Source of the DNA: Cardiocondyla obscurior
Lineage: Eukaryota; Arthropoda; Insecta; Hymenoptera; Formicidae
DNA length: 64,000 nt
Assembly (NCBI RefSeq): GCF_019399895.1
Contig: NC_091868.1
Location: forward strand, 7,193,593 to 7,257,592
Direction of reading: 5' to 3'
Positions 9,701-23,429 of the stretch are shown piece after piece (within the stretch, counting starts at the first letter, position 1; each line of letters starts with the position of its first letter). The position numbers were made by a program, and so were the translations under genes. The notes beneath the pieces are model-generated. The model was not told where the DNA came from and did no database searches. It saw nothing but the letters and a program-made list of their open reading frames with translations.

Positions 9701-12700
9701 AAGTACATAACATTGCAGCTAGGAACGAAGCGACCAAATTGCTGAGAAATTATTGACGCGTTTAATAAAATGTTATCAAATTATTTTATCAGTCATAAAA
9801 CATTCATATCTATCGTTGTGTATCGCGCGTAATTTCACTTTCGCACTTTAATCAAAGATCATATATTTGGGGAACAACGAGTTGTGAATGCGGTCGGAAA
9901 TTGCCAACAAATTAGAATAAAAGAGTGGAGAGAGGGGAAATAATTGCCCGTATTGTTGATTCTGCCAAATTATTGCATATTATTGAGAATTGATTGCATC
10001 GCGGTATGAAAATAAAAATCGATCTCGCGGGATACTTCTGATCTCAATTGGAGAGAAAAATTACAAGCCGTGTCAACGGCGCTTTTAATAGACGTTTAAG
10101 TAACGTAACAATTAATTTGAAAAATTATAGAATCCCGTCAATTTCATTTCTCGCTTTATTGGCGATTGCAGATTTAATGCGCATCGTCGTTAATATTTTT
10201 CGAAACTCTCGAGATTCGATTCGTTAGTCGCGTGCCAGAGCGTATAAATTTCGTAACCGTAACTTAGTTTTACGTGCAACCTATAGGGCATCTATTCCAC
10301 GTTGAAAAGTTTATATTCACCACGGAGATACGCTCTCTCGACGCGATGTCTCGCGAAAATTTGAGGCTGTGTCAAACAAGCGGACGTACACTCGCGATTC
10401 TCGCTGCATCGAGATAAAGCATTAACGGCGCGCCCGGAAGTGTTTTCGGAAAATAATTCAGACGGCGTTACACTTGCACTTTGCATTTTACGAGAACCGT
10501 CGATCGCGAGGAGCGATACCGTCGCGGACACGGAGGGACGAGACACGCGGCGCGGAAAAAATTTAAGAATCCGAGGGGGGCTACAAAATTCAATGAATCT
10601 ACTAAACATTATTTTAATTTAACGTCAAGTTTCCGGGAGACGTTGAATAAAATAGCGAGCCCTCTTCGCTAGAATTTATTTTAATAAAATCGATGCCGCG
10701 AGTCCAAATAGAAGAAAAAAGAAAATGGGAAAATAAAAAATCTCGGAGTTAAGGACGGGTCGTTGGAGTTTAATGTGTTTATTTGGAATCGACGAGTCGG
10801 GATGGAAAGACGAGTTTAAAAATACCCGAGCTAGAATTAGGGAAACAATAAAATCGAGGGTGTACCGCGGCCGGGGGTGGTCGGCATACATATATCGGGT
10901 GAGTTTGTCAACGACACGGTCGCTTTGACGTACGGCCCCGTGCAACAGCGGCCAATCAGACCGCGTGAAAAATCTGATGGAGTACGTAAGCGCGCGCGCG
11001 CGTGCGAGCGAGCGAGCGAGCGTATCGGTGGGGCTTAATCGAACGTGGTTCAAAGTCGACGACGATGCACCGCGATCTGCGTGTATGTGCATCTGTGTGT
11101 TTGTAAACGCCGTGCGCACACACACGTACACATACATGTACCCGCGTTGCATACGAACGTAACAAAAGCGGAAGTGACGGCAGGGATGCTCTCGATGCTT
11201 TGTGCCTCGCCGAAGAGACGGTGCTTGCTCGAACAGCGCGCCGCGACAAGCTCCACGTGGGTCAAAAGGTTGCAAAATGCACCTCACCGGAAGATGCATC
11301 TCGAGAAAGCGCGTCTTGTCCGTGCCGTCGTTCACGTTAAATGTAGTCCCAATCGTGAGGTTAATTAACCGGCAAGAGAACCGCGTTCCGGAAAAACCGA
11401 GCGGCGAAGATTTTTTTTCACGAGGTCGCTAAGAACTCTGCGAGTTTGCGATATTATTCTTAAAAAGATAGGTAGTGGATAGCGGGCAGTTTGTTGAAAT
11501 AATTGTCGAAGGTGAATTTCGTTATCGAGAGGCTCGCCGAGTGGCTCGAGTTGACTTGAGAAGACGTCGGTTCTCGAGGGCTAATATACCGGGGTGATGT
11601 AGGTAGCCGGGCTAGCCAGCTCCGCGGATTGCTTCGTTTTCCAATCAAAATCGAGTTTGTCACTCGAGGGTGAGGCGAGGGGGGGGGATCGGCGGACACG
11701 GTGGGCACGTTCACCCACATACTCGAGAGCGGAGAACTCGAGCCGCTGTTTGGAATAACTCAAGAATGATTGCGATCTCGTTCCCGAGCGAGCGTACCCG
11801 TCCGCTGGCGTCACGTGGCCTCAATAGCCCCTTGATATATATATAATAAAATAATACACGCACGCGGTCACCCTTCACCCTCGCTCGTCGATTATACACG
11901 GTGTCTCGGAACTGCCTCGAAAAATTTTATTCGAAGAAACGTTGATTGAAATAAATTAAAATCTAGAACATTAATTCGCGAATAAAGGACAAAACTGCAA
12001 TGTTTCAAATACGAGGAGCTAAAAGTATATTGTTTTTGATAATTTTTTATGCACGCTTAAATTTTTCAAAATTGCCATTACGAACAGTTTGGAAATTTTT
12101 CTATTAAATCGCGACTCTAAGACTTTGAAATATAAATGCATTTTGATTATTAATTTTGAAGTTATTAATTTTGCGATAGATTTAAAATAATTGACAGAAT
12201 TGACATTTTCACTTAAAAATTTTTTTTTTATTTTGATAGATGACCAAACGTGAAATATGACTCGCGTGTTCTAATGAAAATCGTTCGAAAATCTACGAAT
12301 CTTGCTTGCGTACGCGATGCCGATCGGCGTCCCGTCGAGCTCTACTCGAGCAGAATTCTGCATTCTACGGCCGGTGTCCGCGAACGCGGCCAGCTTCTTT
12401 CGAATTTTCTCGCTTCGTCGAGATTTATGGCGGTGATTCGATTTTATTGCTTATTGCCCGGCGCGCCCACCGCCGCGCCGGCCGGCGATATTCGCGGTGT
12501 CCCATTTCGTGTTCCTCCCTTCGCGCTCCTGCCACCCTACGTCGGGCAGTCCCGCGCTTTCCTCCCCTTCCCGGCCTACCACCCCCGATGTCTCTAATTC
12601 TTTCCCGCCCCCTACCGGTCCTCGAAAGGGCGGAATCGACGATTTCGGAGATGACGTTTTATTCGCCAGCGGCGGGGATTACCGGCGGACATTTATTTAA

Positions 12701-14937
12701 ATTTATAATGAAAATACGAATGCGCACGCATTTTTTGTAATTTCGTGCGGACACGTAGCTATTCCACTTGAGGAATGGAGCGGGACAGTTCTGCGATAGT
12801 TATAAAACCGAGATCTGAAAATAAAAGAAATTCATACTTTCATTCTTTTAAATACACACCTTCATACACACACGCACATACACACACGCGCGCACGCCCT
12901 GCCTGTTTTTAAGAAAAATTGCGGTGAGTTTTGAATCGGCGATTGATTGATTTTATGTCTTTACACCGCGTCGTAGTAAAATAAATTTTTTTCGGCAGTC
13001 ACGGGTGTTTCGTAATCGCTGTTACATTTCACTTGATATACGTGGCACTTGTGCACGGGAGAAACTCGACGCGTATATGATGCAGCACGGTCGCGAAAAG
13101 TTATAAATCAGCCCAATCACCCGCGGGTGTATTCCGGTTTAAAGCGATTATAATCCCGCCGAAACGCATTCACGGCTATGTTAATTACAGATTAACGCGT
13201 AAGTCAATCATTAATTCACGCGGCGAATATCAGAGCGCGCAAACAGAAGCGTGGGGGGCAAGGGGGGGAGAAGGCGGCCCAGTATGTAAATCGCGAAATG
13301 TCGAGAATACGTAACGAACGTCGTTAATACTTACGTGTGTTTACGTGCGCACGAGTCGCATATTGCACCTAAATGTAATTAAACATTATGCATATTTCGT
13401 GTTACGTCCAGTGACCTCAAAAGGGGGAGTGTGTGACGTCCGCTGCGCCCCGAATTCACATCGCGGAACGCGGGGGCTGCGTTTCGTAGAACTCGCTCAT
13501 TGGTGATCGCCGCCTGTCGGAGATGTGAATTAAGGACGGTGCGGAAAATCGAGTTTGTACTTTTTTTAACACACAATGTTCCACAGCGTCGCCGTTCGCT
13601 CGCTGTGGTGTAGGTACGCGCCGAGTGTAACCAGCGGATGAGACTGTACTTGTATCTGTGCTCGACTTCCTCTCGACATTCATGCTTTGTCTTGTTGAAG
13701 AACGGGGCGAGGGGAAGGGGGCGGGAGATTCAGTTTTGACTAACAGATTACGGGCTGGTTTTTAGGGCAAGAGGGGTGGGCGGGCGGGGGCAAGTACTAC
13801 ACCTCAAGGGCTATTTGTCAATCCATTTAACAGCTAAGTAAGGTTGGTAATTTTCAACTCTAGTCGTGGGAATTTGTCTGGCGAGGGGTTGGGGAGGGTT
13901 CTGCACGCAGCAAGATGCTCGCGTCTATCGAGACATCGCATTCCCATCGCCATGCGTCGACAAACCCTACGCTCGCCTGCCGACCATCGATCCCGTTGCT
14001 TGTCGTCCGGTCTGGCCGCTCTCATAAACGTACGTTGTAAATTACGCGGAATGAATTATCGAGATTGAATCGCCGCGAGAATGCGTTACGATTTTGGAGA
14101 AACGCAACGCGTCCCGATGTTTAAGCGCTCCAGTTACGAGGGCCGTTCTCCGCGTTAAGGTCGTTAGGCGCGCGCAGGCGGCAGTGGAACTGGTCGACGC
14201 CTGGCGCGGCGGCAGTTCGTCTAAAGATCACTTTTCCCCGTGTGTACGTCTTCGTGTCGTGTTCTAAGGTCTAAGGACAAAGACGCGAGAGACAGAGAAG
14301 GGCATCGGAAACGAGAGCGCCGCGGGCCGCCACGTGTGTTGGCCGCTCGTCATCGCGCCGCTCGTTCCCCGGCCTCGTTTCCATGTCGCAGCAACGTAAC
14401 AAACTTTCGAATCGCCGTCGTCGGATTCACCACGAAAGGATCGTGGTCGCGCGACCCGCTGAGGTGTCCCGCGGTTTTCATTCTTTAAACAGCATGAAAA
14501 GGCTCTGACGCGAGCTGCAATTTACGAAGAAAGAAAAATTTATTTTTAGCAGTAGATTGGCCTTTAGCTTGTATATTGAACACAATGCGAAACATTCATT
14601 AATTTGTAACGAGTCCAACTTTTCAATTTTTATTTCTTTTATCTCTCTTGATATTTGTCAGATTTTTTTTTTTTTTTTTTTTGTCAATCTTAAGTCAAAC
14701 GAAAATGGAAATTTAAATGTAGCAAGGTGCTTCCCGACAATCACATTAATGCGCATGAGGGCAGCGCGTCGCGTTTCGGTAAAACGGAGAAAGGGGAAAA
14801 AAAAAGGGAGACGAAGACGCGTTTGACAGCTGGAGATATCGCGGGATTGTCATATTTCGCATTGGAGCAATATTTCCCGGGCTTGGAAATAAATAAATTG
14901 CCTCACGTCAGAACACCTTCGGTCGCTCGTGTGCCGG

Positions 14938-15051
14938 TCTTACCGCGCGCGTGTGCAACGTGCATATACATACACATGCACGGGCGTGTGTCGGCCTCGC
15001 GTGCGCACGCGCTTTTGTCTCTCGGCCTGTGTATGTGTGTATGCAGCGTTG
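14938..15051. repeat. CA/TG-rich microsatellite patch
   Basis: Interrupted CA, CG and TG dinucleotides. It produces interlocking open frames rich in Cys, Val, Ala, Arg and His on both strands, which I regard as artefacts. Confidence 0.65.
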
Positions 15052-15382
15052 CACTCTCGCGACGATGATAACGGCACACAACGCTCTTGCGTCGCTCGCT
15101 TGTGGCGAAGCTATTTTCGTTTCAGGGACACCCTCGTGGCGGGTGCGCGCGGCCACCTCCCCCCTTTCAGTTGTTTTGAATTATCCCGACTACCCTTTTG
15201 CCTCCTGCAGCGAAACGTCATTCTTTTCGGACTCGACGCGATGCACACCTACGCCCTTTGCCGGCACGTAGGGCGCGACGGAGGATAGACCCGAAGACGC
15301 AGAACGGAGGGGAAAACCTTCGTTAGAGTCACTCTCGTGAATTACGTAATATGTATATGTTAGCCATGCAGTATATGTACTA

Positions 15383-15446
15383 CTAATATAGATATATATA
15401 TAATATATATTTAGAGATATATATATATAGAGATATAGATATATTG
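15383..15446. repeat. AT/GATA microsatellite
   Basis: Imperfect (TA)n with interspersed GATA and TTAGAGATA units. Confidence 0.85.
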
Positions 15447-15758
15447 ACTGAGATATACAGCCCGGTGGCGTTTTATTGAGAAATTCATCTCTCTACCTTT
15501 GAAAAACCGACTGACCGGCCGTATCGTCCCTCCCTTCCCTCCCCCCCCCTCTTTTTCGGTTGGTTTTCAATCTCTCTTTATTCCATTTTTACTCCGTAAA
15601 AGGCGCTCTCCCTCACTCTTCCTTGGGCAATGCAACTCTCAATTGCGTAAAACGCGCACCCCTCGTGATCCTCGCTCGTAAAACGTTATTCACGGCGCCA
15701 AACGCGAGCGTTAACATTACAGCGTCTTCGATCTTTGACATTTTCGTGATTTTTCGTA

Positions 15759-15780
15759 CGCGATCGGTCGACCGATCGCG
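15759..15780. repeat. 22-bp perfect palindrome
   Basis: The half-site cgcgatcggtc is followed immediately by its exact reverse complement with no spacer. Flanking bases do not extend the symmetry. The core GGTCGACC contains a SalI-type GTCGAC centre. It could be a site for a symmetric dimeric protein or a chance product of CpG-rich sequence. Confidence 0.85.
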
Positions 15781-16548
15781 AGGGGTGCTTGCGATCGTAA
15801 GGGTGTTTCGGGGATTCTCTCTTTTTATTTTTATTTATTTTTTATTTATTTTTTTTTATTTTTTGCCGATGTATTTCAACCGCGCGAGCTTGAACATTCG
15901 TTACTAATGAGTGCGAAATTTCGTTTCGTTTCTTCGCAAATAATTTCAGCCAAATTTCGTGTTCGGTTCTTGCTCGATCTGCACGTCAAACAGATCGGTG
16001 AAATGTACTTTTGATAATTCACAATTTTGCGTACGTGCATGTCACGTGGGTCTCCTGATATGATTTGTACGTGTGTGTGTGTACGTGTATGCGCATGTGT
16101 GTCACAGCGTGGCTTCGTGCTTACTCCTGATCGAATGAGCGCATGGATGACGGGATCGATCGTAACCTTCACAGAAACGTGATCGTGACTATCGTTGCTA
16201 AAAGAACGTCGATTCGTGCACGTCCCCGAATCGTGACGGCAAAGGGCTCATTCATTGTCCAATCGTGCCCGAAGGATTATCTCGTTTTCGACAAGTCAAT
16301 CCGTACGAATGGAACAGAGGATTCCTAAAACGTTGCGCCGCGGTCTAGACAAATTCTTGAATAAGAGTCCACGATTGAAGTTAACAACGTAAATTCGCAA
16401 TATATTTTCAACGGCAAACGATATCCATTATTCGCGTTCTAACACACGCGGCGCATGTAACCGTTTTTATTAACATTCTCATTCTGTGATATTCGCGTGT
16501 TCGAGCGATAACCTCTCACATTTGTCGCACATTAAAAATACAAAAATG

Positions 16549-16610
16549 AAAAAAAATAGAGAAAGAGAGAGAAAGAGAAAGAGAGAGAGAGAAAAAGAAT
16601 GAAAAGAGGT
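16549..16610. repeat. GA-rich microsatellite
   Basis: Interrupted (GA)n and (GAAA)n, purine only on the plus strand. Confidence 0.85.
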
Positions 16611-19600
16611 ATGACCGTCATTTCGTGTCATCAGCGTGTTGTGTTATTAAAGTCACGTTTCACCGGCGTACTAATTCGACGCGCTCATGTTGCCCGGGAG
16701 TACTGGCCGGCCGAAATAAACGGATCGGATTAATATCATTGTGAATGAAACCGGAAACCAGTACGCTACTTATCGGCAAACCGATACAGAATCGTCGTGT
16801 CACAGCGTTTTGCCGCAAATCTCGAGCGGTTTTGCTTGAAATACATCGACAATCGTGCATCATCATCGTCGGCGGACAGACGCGTCTTCCATGCTACAGA
16901 AAACGTTAATCACCCCGCGTTATAGGAAAATTCATTTGTAGAATCGCCAGTGACGAGAGAAAAGGTCATGCCGCGAACCGCGGCGGAAAAATGTGACGTT
17001 TTCATCCTTTTGTCAATATTAACAAAAAAATATTCCGCCGTTCCGTTGTTAACATACTGAAATACGTCGCGTACTCGTTCAATGTAATTTATGCAATAAA
17101 GATAAAATTTATGACACGTGATCGTACAGTGTATTACATACGTAAAAGTATATAAGAGTATATAAATGTACGTACGTATATATAAATCTTTGATTCTTCG
17201 ATAAAATAAAGGTGAACGACGAACGTGAGTAGGTACGATTTGCGCGTTGAAGTTTCCACGTAGCAGAAATGATAAACTCGGTAAACACCAATTATGGTTA
17301 TGAGGCGTTAAAAATTAATGAAAACGCGGAAACCAATTAACAGCGAGCGGCGGCGAGTGCGTTAGGATCAATTCGGTTTTCTCATAGGTCACGGTAATTA
17401 TTCAATACGCCATTTGCTGCGTTACATCATTCAGCGGGTCGTCATTAACTTAATTATTTGCCGCTGCCGATAAACATGTGCTCGCCACAATTTTCGTTTT
17501 CGAACCATTCCCTTTCGACGGCGAGGATATATGGCTTTCTGTAGAATGGAAGAGCGGTCGTCTTTCCACGGTTAGATGTACGAAAGAAAATTTTTATTTC
17601 TCTCGCGTGAACTCTTCTCACGTGGGTGGCATTGTCTGCGATTTGTCTCGACATCTTGCTCTAATTATCCATTAAAGAAAAAGAAAAAAAAAAAAAACAT
17701 GACTAACTTTTACCTCGTCAAGATTGTAATTTGTGATACACAATTAAATTTTAACAGAAACTATAAACCTCTGCTGCTTTTTATTTCGAAACATTAAACG
17801 CAAATTTTAATGAAAAATAGAGCTCCCGTGACTTTTGTTTCAAAGTATTTAATGCAATGAAAGGTATTTAGATCTCTTTTCGATGCAAAGATAATTACGC
17901 TTAAATTAGTTTGAGAGGATTTCTTCAAAGGTCCGGTATACCTTTACGAACTCGCGGCGTTAAAGTGGAACTATATAATTATTAATAATTCGGTCGAGCG
18001 AGTAAATATAGATCATCCGAGAAGGGACGATGCATATTTAATCCCGGTGAAGTATCATCGATAGCCAATACCACCCACTTCCGGTGTCATTCGCAGGGTC
18101 GTCCCGATAAGCGCGTGGGTGCGCGCTTTACACTTCGTCTCGCGAAAAAAAGGGGAGAAAAAAAAAACAAAAAAAAAAACCCTTAACCCGACACACATCC
18201 GCAGACTTAATTTTCGGGCGGGGAAAATACCGAGCCGAAAGCGTTAATCGAGGGTAGCCGAGAGTCGAGTGCAAAGTGACCAAGAAACAACCCTGCCAAT
18301 GACAGGCGGACATTTCACGCCCCTGTCGCGAGCGATCGTGTCCACGTCAAGTCGGATCAATCCGATCGCCCTGTGATTTGCTGCGTGTAATCTCCCCTCC
18401 CCTCTCTCCCCCTTTCGCTCGCTCGCTCACATGCACTCTTTCATCCTCTTTTCCTCTCTTTCTTTCTCTCTCCTCCACTTTTTCTTCGTGGTCTCTCTTT
18501 CCGATTCGCATATTTGGTTTCGAATTTAGAGTGTGGCTGCTCGGTAGCGACGAGGTTACCCGTAAAAATCGCGAAAGCTGAATTTCGCGGGCGCGGATTA
18601 ACCCTTTAACTGGATCCCTTCATCGCTCCAGCGCTCAACGCGATCAATTTTAACCTGGATTAGGCACGTCAGAAGAAGCACGTCCCTTCGCGATGGAGAT
18701 CTGTGAACGCGACCGTGAGCCTAATTAATCGGCGTTGTGTCTTGTATTACACTTATAATTGTACACTTACGATTCCGAACGTAATTTTATTTTAGTTGTA
18801 CATTATAGAAAAAAAAAAGAAAAAAAGAAATAAAAATTTGAAACAGGTAAACGAACAGTGAAAAAAAAGCTGCGAAAAAGAACTGAATTGAAAATTAATT
18901 GCGATTTTTGGGGCGGCGATTTTTCGCAACTGAAAAACCACGCGCGTTTAGCTACGGGTCGAATGCGTGTTTTGCCTCAAACGTGACGAATGTATCGCAA
19001 GTACGACGGTTGAGTACCGACGAAGTTTAATGCCGCTATCATACATTTGATCGAGAATACAAGTAGAAATTCTAAAACTATATGAAAGAAAACGAATTCG
19101 ACGAAGATTTCGAACAGCATTTGGAATCAAATTCTACTTGCGGTACATCCTTAAAACCCTGAGGCAATAAGGAGCACTTGGCGTCGTCTGTCGCGAAAAA
19201 TCGAAAGTTACAATTGATCTCGAGTCCCGAGCCGCGCGATCCCCGTTCGGTGTAAGAGATCCGTTTCTCGGGCCAGTTAAAGGGTCAAAGAACTAATTGA
19301 ATGTTGCCGATTCAATTTGGAATACGGTTCCCTGTTAATCCTCGAAACAGAGCGCTCGCTTTTCTCCCTTTTTTTTTTTATTCTTTCCATCCGTCGGCCT
19401 TTCCTTTCTTCCCCATTTCCACCCTTCTTTTTACTATTTTTTTTTTATTTTTTTTTTATTTCTCAACCCTCTCTATCAGTCCAACAGCAGCGGCTCGAGC
19501 GTCTTCTCAATAAAATGCCTCCGTACGTGTGTCACTTGTCTGGTATATTTCCTTGTTTTTCGGAATTGCTTGTAATGGTTAGTCACATATACATACGACT

Positions 19601-19695
19601 GGGATCGTTGTAGTGTTGTATGGCTGTTTGTTGTGTGCTGTTCTGTTTCTCTTTAATCTAAAGCTTACGTTTAAAGAAGCAGCAGCAAGATACGG

Positions 19696-19786
19696 TATAT
19701 ATATATATATATAATATGTAGGCGGATGGGTATATAGAGGCCATAATCACGTATGTATATATATATAGATATATATGTATATACGG
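19696..19786. repeat. AT microsatellite, two blocks
   Basis: Two (TA)n blocks separated by about 35 bp of mixed sequence. They yield Tyr/Ile-rich spurious frames. Confidence 0.85.
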
Positions 19787-20193
19787 TTCATACAGGTACA
19801 GCGAGCGTGCATGGATATTCATTGTATATATGTATATTTTTCCCACCCATGTGAGATTCGCTTGCCTTTTTCGAGAGCTGTCGATGCTGGTCGCACAGCT
19901 AAATCAACGCAAACAGAACTCAGTCATAATGTATAAATGCAGCCAGCCATCGCTCGCCCTTCCCCGTGTCCGTTTTGTACCGTACCGTTATTCCCGATTA
20001 ATTTTTAATCCCCCTTCCCTCTCGCGCGCGCGAAGATGTATCCCCGCGTTTGTTTCTTCGTTCGTCCGTTTGTTCCGACACCCGCACGTTTCCCCATGCG
20101 AATAAATTCAACCAAGATTCTCGCGGCAGATAAGTCTCGGCAAATTCGTAAAATACCAATTAAATACGACGAGTCTCTCTTTCTGTCTTTTGA

Positions 20194-20248
20194 AAGAGAG
20201 AGAGAGAAAGAGAGAGCGAGAGAGAGAGAAAGAAAGAGAAAGAGATAG
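20194..20248. repeat. GA microsatellite
   Basis: (GA)n with GAAA interruptions. It gives an Arg/Glu-Lys frame on the plus strand and a Ser/Leu-Phe frame on the minus strand, both artefacts. Confidence 0.85.
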
Positions 20249-20422
20249 ACAGCACGCGAAATATTTTCGATTTGAAATTCCAGCGGAAAAGATTTATGTC
20301 GCGTTGAGGAAAATGGTTGGGGGCATTTCCACGAGAATACGCAAAAAAAAAACGAGGGAGCCGAGTTCCCTGAGCGCGAAGCCGAGGAGATTCGCGTCTC
20401 CGCGGAAGACGTGCCGAAGGAA

Positions 20423-20459
20423 GATGTCCCGCGACCGAGGCCTGCGGTCGCGGCACATC
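20423..20459. repeat. 15-bp stem, 7-nt loop hairpin
   Basis: The arm gatgtcccgcgaccg pairs with cggtcgcggcacatc at 14 of 15 positions around the loop aggcctg. It is GC-rich and would be stable in RNA from either strand. It is too short for a typical microRNA precursor, and I recognise no known RNA. Confidence 0.75.
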
Positions 20460-22924
20460 CGTCGACTTCCGGACACGATTCCAGCCGAGCTCGATTCTCC
20501 CCCCGGTCTCCCGAATCCGATGGAGCTCGCGTGGAAAAATCGTGGCGTACGACGACTACGACTACGACGACGATAACGACACAGCGTACGCCTGCGTCGC
20601 GTCACGTCGCGTCGCGTCGCGACGCCGCTATTTTTCTGGTCTTTCCGGCTTCTTACGTCCTTCTCCCTTTGGAAATCGCGCGCGAAAAATGGCTTCGTTT
20701 TCCCGCATCGATACCGATTTTCCTCGCTCGAGCGGCGGCTGCATGGAAATTGAAGACAAACCAAAAATGCGAGAGAAAAAGAAAAACAAACAATGAACGG
20801 TGGGGCGAAAAGAAGAAGAAAGAAGCTGCGCCTATAAAACGTAGATATAATATCTGTACATATGCATGAGGCCGATCGATCGATTCATCCATCAGTCAGT
20901 CAATCGAAAGCAATTGACGAAAAATACTCAGCCGGGGGAGCGAATCAATGGGACGGGAGAACGAACTGACTGAACCAAAAAACGCAAAGGCAAGTCGTGT
21001 TTAATGTCATCGGCTAAGTGTCTTCGCGTGAGCAGAGAGAAGCCCGTACCTTCGAAAAAAAGAAATTGGAAGAGGAGGCGGGTGGTGGGAAAACGCGGTA
21101 TCGGTATTTTTCGTCGGGTGATGATATTCGATTATGTAGAATCGCGTTCCACCGGGAACGAATTCTGTTCAAAGCAAAGCGACGGCAGCGTTTACTTCTA
21201 ACGGATTTTATTTTGCCCGGGCGGCATTTTGCCGTCGCCGCTTCGACAGATTCGACTCGCAATAAAACGCGATATTTCTCGACGCTGAATTTTGATACAC
21301 CATCAATTTCGAGGAGAAAGATTTTTCTGGAGAAAAAGGGTTGATCGACGATTTTTCTGCTTCGGGGCGGGGATAGGGAGAGTCGCGAAGGAGAAGGGTC
21401 TCAAAAGCGAAACGAAAAAAAAGAAAAGGGACAACACTTCCTTCCACCCACGCGCGCATTCTTGCGTGTTTGTGTGTTCCTGTGTATGCGTGTTCGTGTG
21501 ATATATAAAGACAAAGGTCAAAGGTCAATGTAATCTCGAACCATTACAACAATGTCATAGTAATCTGGTTTCAGAAACATGTGTGGTTATCATAGGTGGA
21601 ATTATTTACGAAACACCGAAACTGAGAGACTCACAAGCAGGAAGAGGAGGGTGTTTTCCTTCGTTTAGAGTTGACCGATCTCACGTTAACATTGCGCATC
21701 TGGTAGTCTGCAATGCAAAACACACTTTGGTAGGGTCAGGGACGGACGACGGCCTTCGACGAGACGATGAGAAACGGAGAAGGCGACTTTTTTTTTATTT
21801 TTTTAATTTTTTTTCTACTTGCGATCGTTTCATTCTCTCTTTCTCTCTCTTTCTCGTTTTCTCTTGTTCTTTTTTTTCTTTCGCTCTCCCTTTCTCTCTC
21901 TCTCATTCTCTCTGGTCGCCTTTGTAGAATTAATTCGACCGGATTCACGGTGAAACGCCGTCGGATAATTATATTACGGCGCGTAAATCGGTCTTATAGG
22001 AAAAGAACCTTCGTTCGCGATGCCATTAAATTAGAGATTAATAGCTGAGCCGACATACAACCCTTCGGGAATGTACGCTTGAAAGCAGATAAGGCGTTGG
22101 CTGCGTCGATGGCAGCTAGCGAACGTGATTTTAGAGTCGTGTGCGTCGAGTTTCACATGTGCCGCATGTATGTACCGCGCCGGCCGGTTTGCCGATGACT
22201 GATTTCCCCCCGTTCTCTCATCCCTTGTCTCTGCCTCCTAGGGTTACGTACGCTAGCCGCTGTCGTCGTAGAAAACGCCGTATCAGACCTTCGGTATATG
22301 TAGCGTGAATGAATTCGAGAGGTAGCGCAACAAACGCACGATAAAAATTTTATTCGGCCAATTGGCGATTGTGCCGCGAAATACCGCGAGGAAAGATTTT
22401 TCCATCGGGACCGAATTTGCGGACAGCTGCTTAATTATCCGACGGCGATCCTTCCGTTTTTTCTCCTTCTTCAAGTCGCCGTTTCTCTTGTCGCCGCTTT
22501 CTCTTCTCCGTCCTGCATTCTCCTTTCCTCTTTTTACATTGTCCCGACACTTCGTCTCTTATCTCTCACTCCGTCTTTGTCTCTTAAGTCGGGGCGATGC
22601 GCACGAATCTCTTGTCGTCGATTTTTTTTTTTTCTTTTCTTTCGCATTCTCTTCCGCCGCCCGGCAGAGAAAGCGACGGCGTACTTCGCGACATGTATTT
22701 AGACTCAATAATCGCGATTGAGAACGATAAAGACGTGATTCACCTCGCACGAATCTCTCTTTACGGTTCGAACGAAAAAAAGAATGGATTCTAGAAATAA
22801 AAATTTGATATAAAGAATTTTTTTTAGTTAATTAATCGAAATGCATGATTTTTAAATAAAAGTACAAACACGATAAATGAACCGTGAAATTAAAACCGTA
22901 TCTCTGACCTTTTCTGATCGAACA

Positions 22925-23030
22925 CGACCGTAACTCCTTATTCCATGTCTGGCCATATCAGCGGCCGTAACTTCTTACTTCTCGGCTGACCACAGGCGGC
23001 TGTAACATCTTAAGTAAACCGCGCTGCCCC
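22925..23030. repeat. Degenerate ~36-bp tandem repeat, three units
   Basis: Units start at 22,925 (cgaccgtaactcctta), 22,962 (cggccgtaacttctta) and 22,997 (cggctgtaacatctta), so spacing is 37 and 35 bp. Each unit continues toward a ctggcc/ctgacc/ctgccc word. It also creates a chance 21-nt exon-like segment on the minus strand. Confidence 0.65.
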
Positions 23031-23429
23031 GTCGTCGCTTTCTCTTTCTGTTTTTTTTTCTCCTTTTTCTTCTAATTTATTCTCCTCGTCTTTTTTTCAT
23101 TCCACCGGGGAATTAAATTGGCGACGAAAGAGAAATCGTAGGGACCCGTGGTGGGACCGTTAAGTCTGCTCGCCATCGAAATAAAGAGGGACGCTGCGTC
23201 GATCAGAGAACAAGAAACGCAAATCAAGTGGCCCTCGGCGCGAACGGACCTGTCGCTCTCCTTGCCTCGGGGTACCAAACTACGGGTAGAAGTCCACTCT
23301 AAATTCGAAACGAAATCAACGAGCCGAACCGAGCGGCCGCTTCGCGAAAGCGGAGAGAATTCGAGGGTCCTCTCTCTGATCTATCGTCCGGTACGATCGG
23401 TCAAGCTCTCTTGATTCAGCGACCACTTT

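Larger units (their letters stand above)
6786..16000 (-). other. Giant onecut intron, part 1
   Basis: No exon is supported here. The stretch holds T-rich microsatellite (6,846-6,885), a block of degenerate GAATTCCGAGGA-type words (7,170-7,390), an AT-rich stretch (9,480-9,700), several CA/TG patches (around 8,020-8,060, 11,060-11,150 and 12,855-12,895), a GGTGTCTCGG terminal-like motif near 11,897, and a 22-bp perfect palindrome at 15,759-15,780. Predicted frames of 100-200 residues are interlocking on both strands and low in complexity. Confidence 0.6.

Noticed and set aside
10676..11335. 219-residue minus-strand open frame
   Set aside because: It runs through CA/TG repeats and overlaps several competing frames. 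No conserved motif.
13193..13200. 8-nt plus-strand microexon-like segment between TTACAG and GTAAGT
   Set aside because: Such short coincidences of acceptor and donor are expected by chance, and no partner exon is seen.
13337..13370. 34-nt minus-strand exon-like segment with a GTAAGT donor
   Set aside because: Its length is not a multiple of three, so it would break the homeodomain frame. The acceptor tract is poor.
22966..22986. 21-nt minus-strand microexon-like segment
   Set aside because: Splice signals arise from the degenerate 36-bp tandem repeat and the pyrimidine tract is weak.
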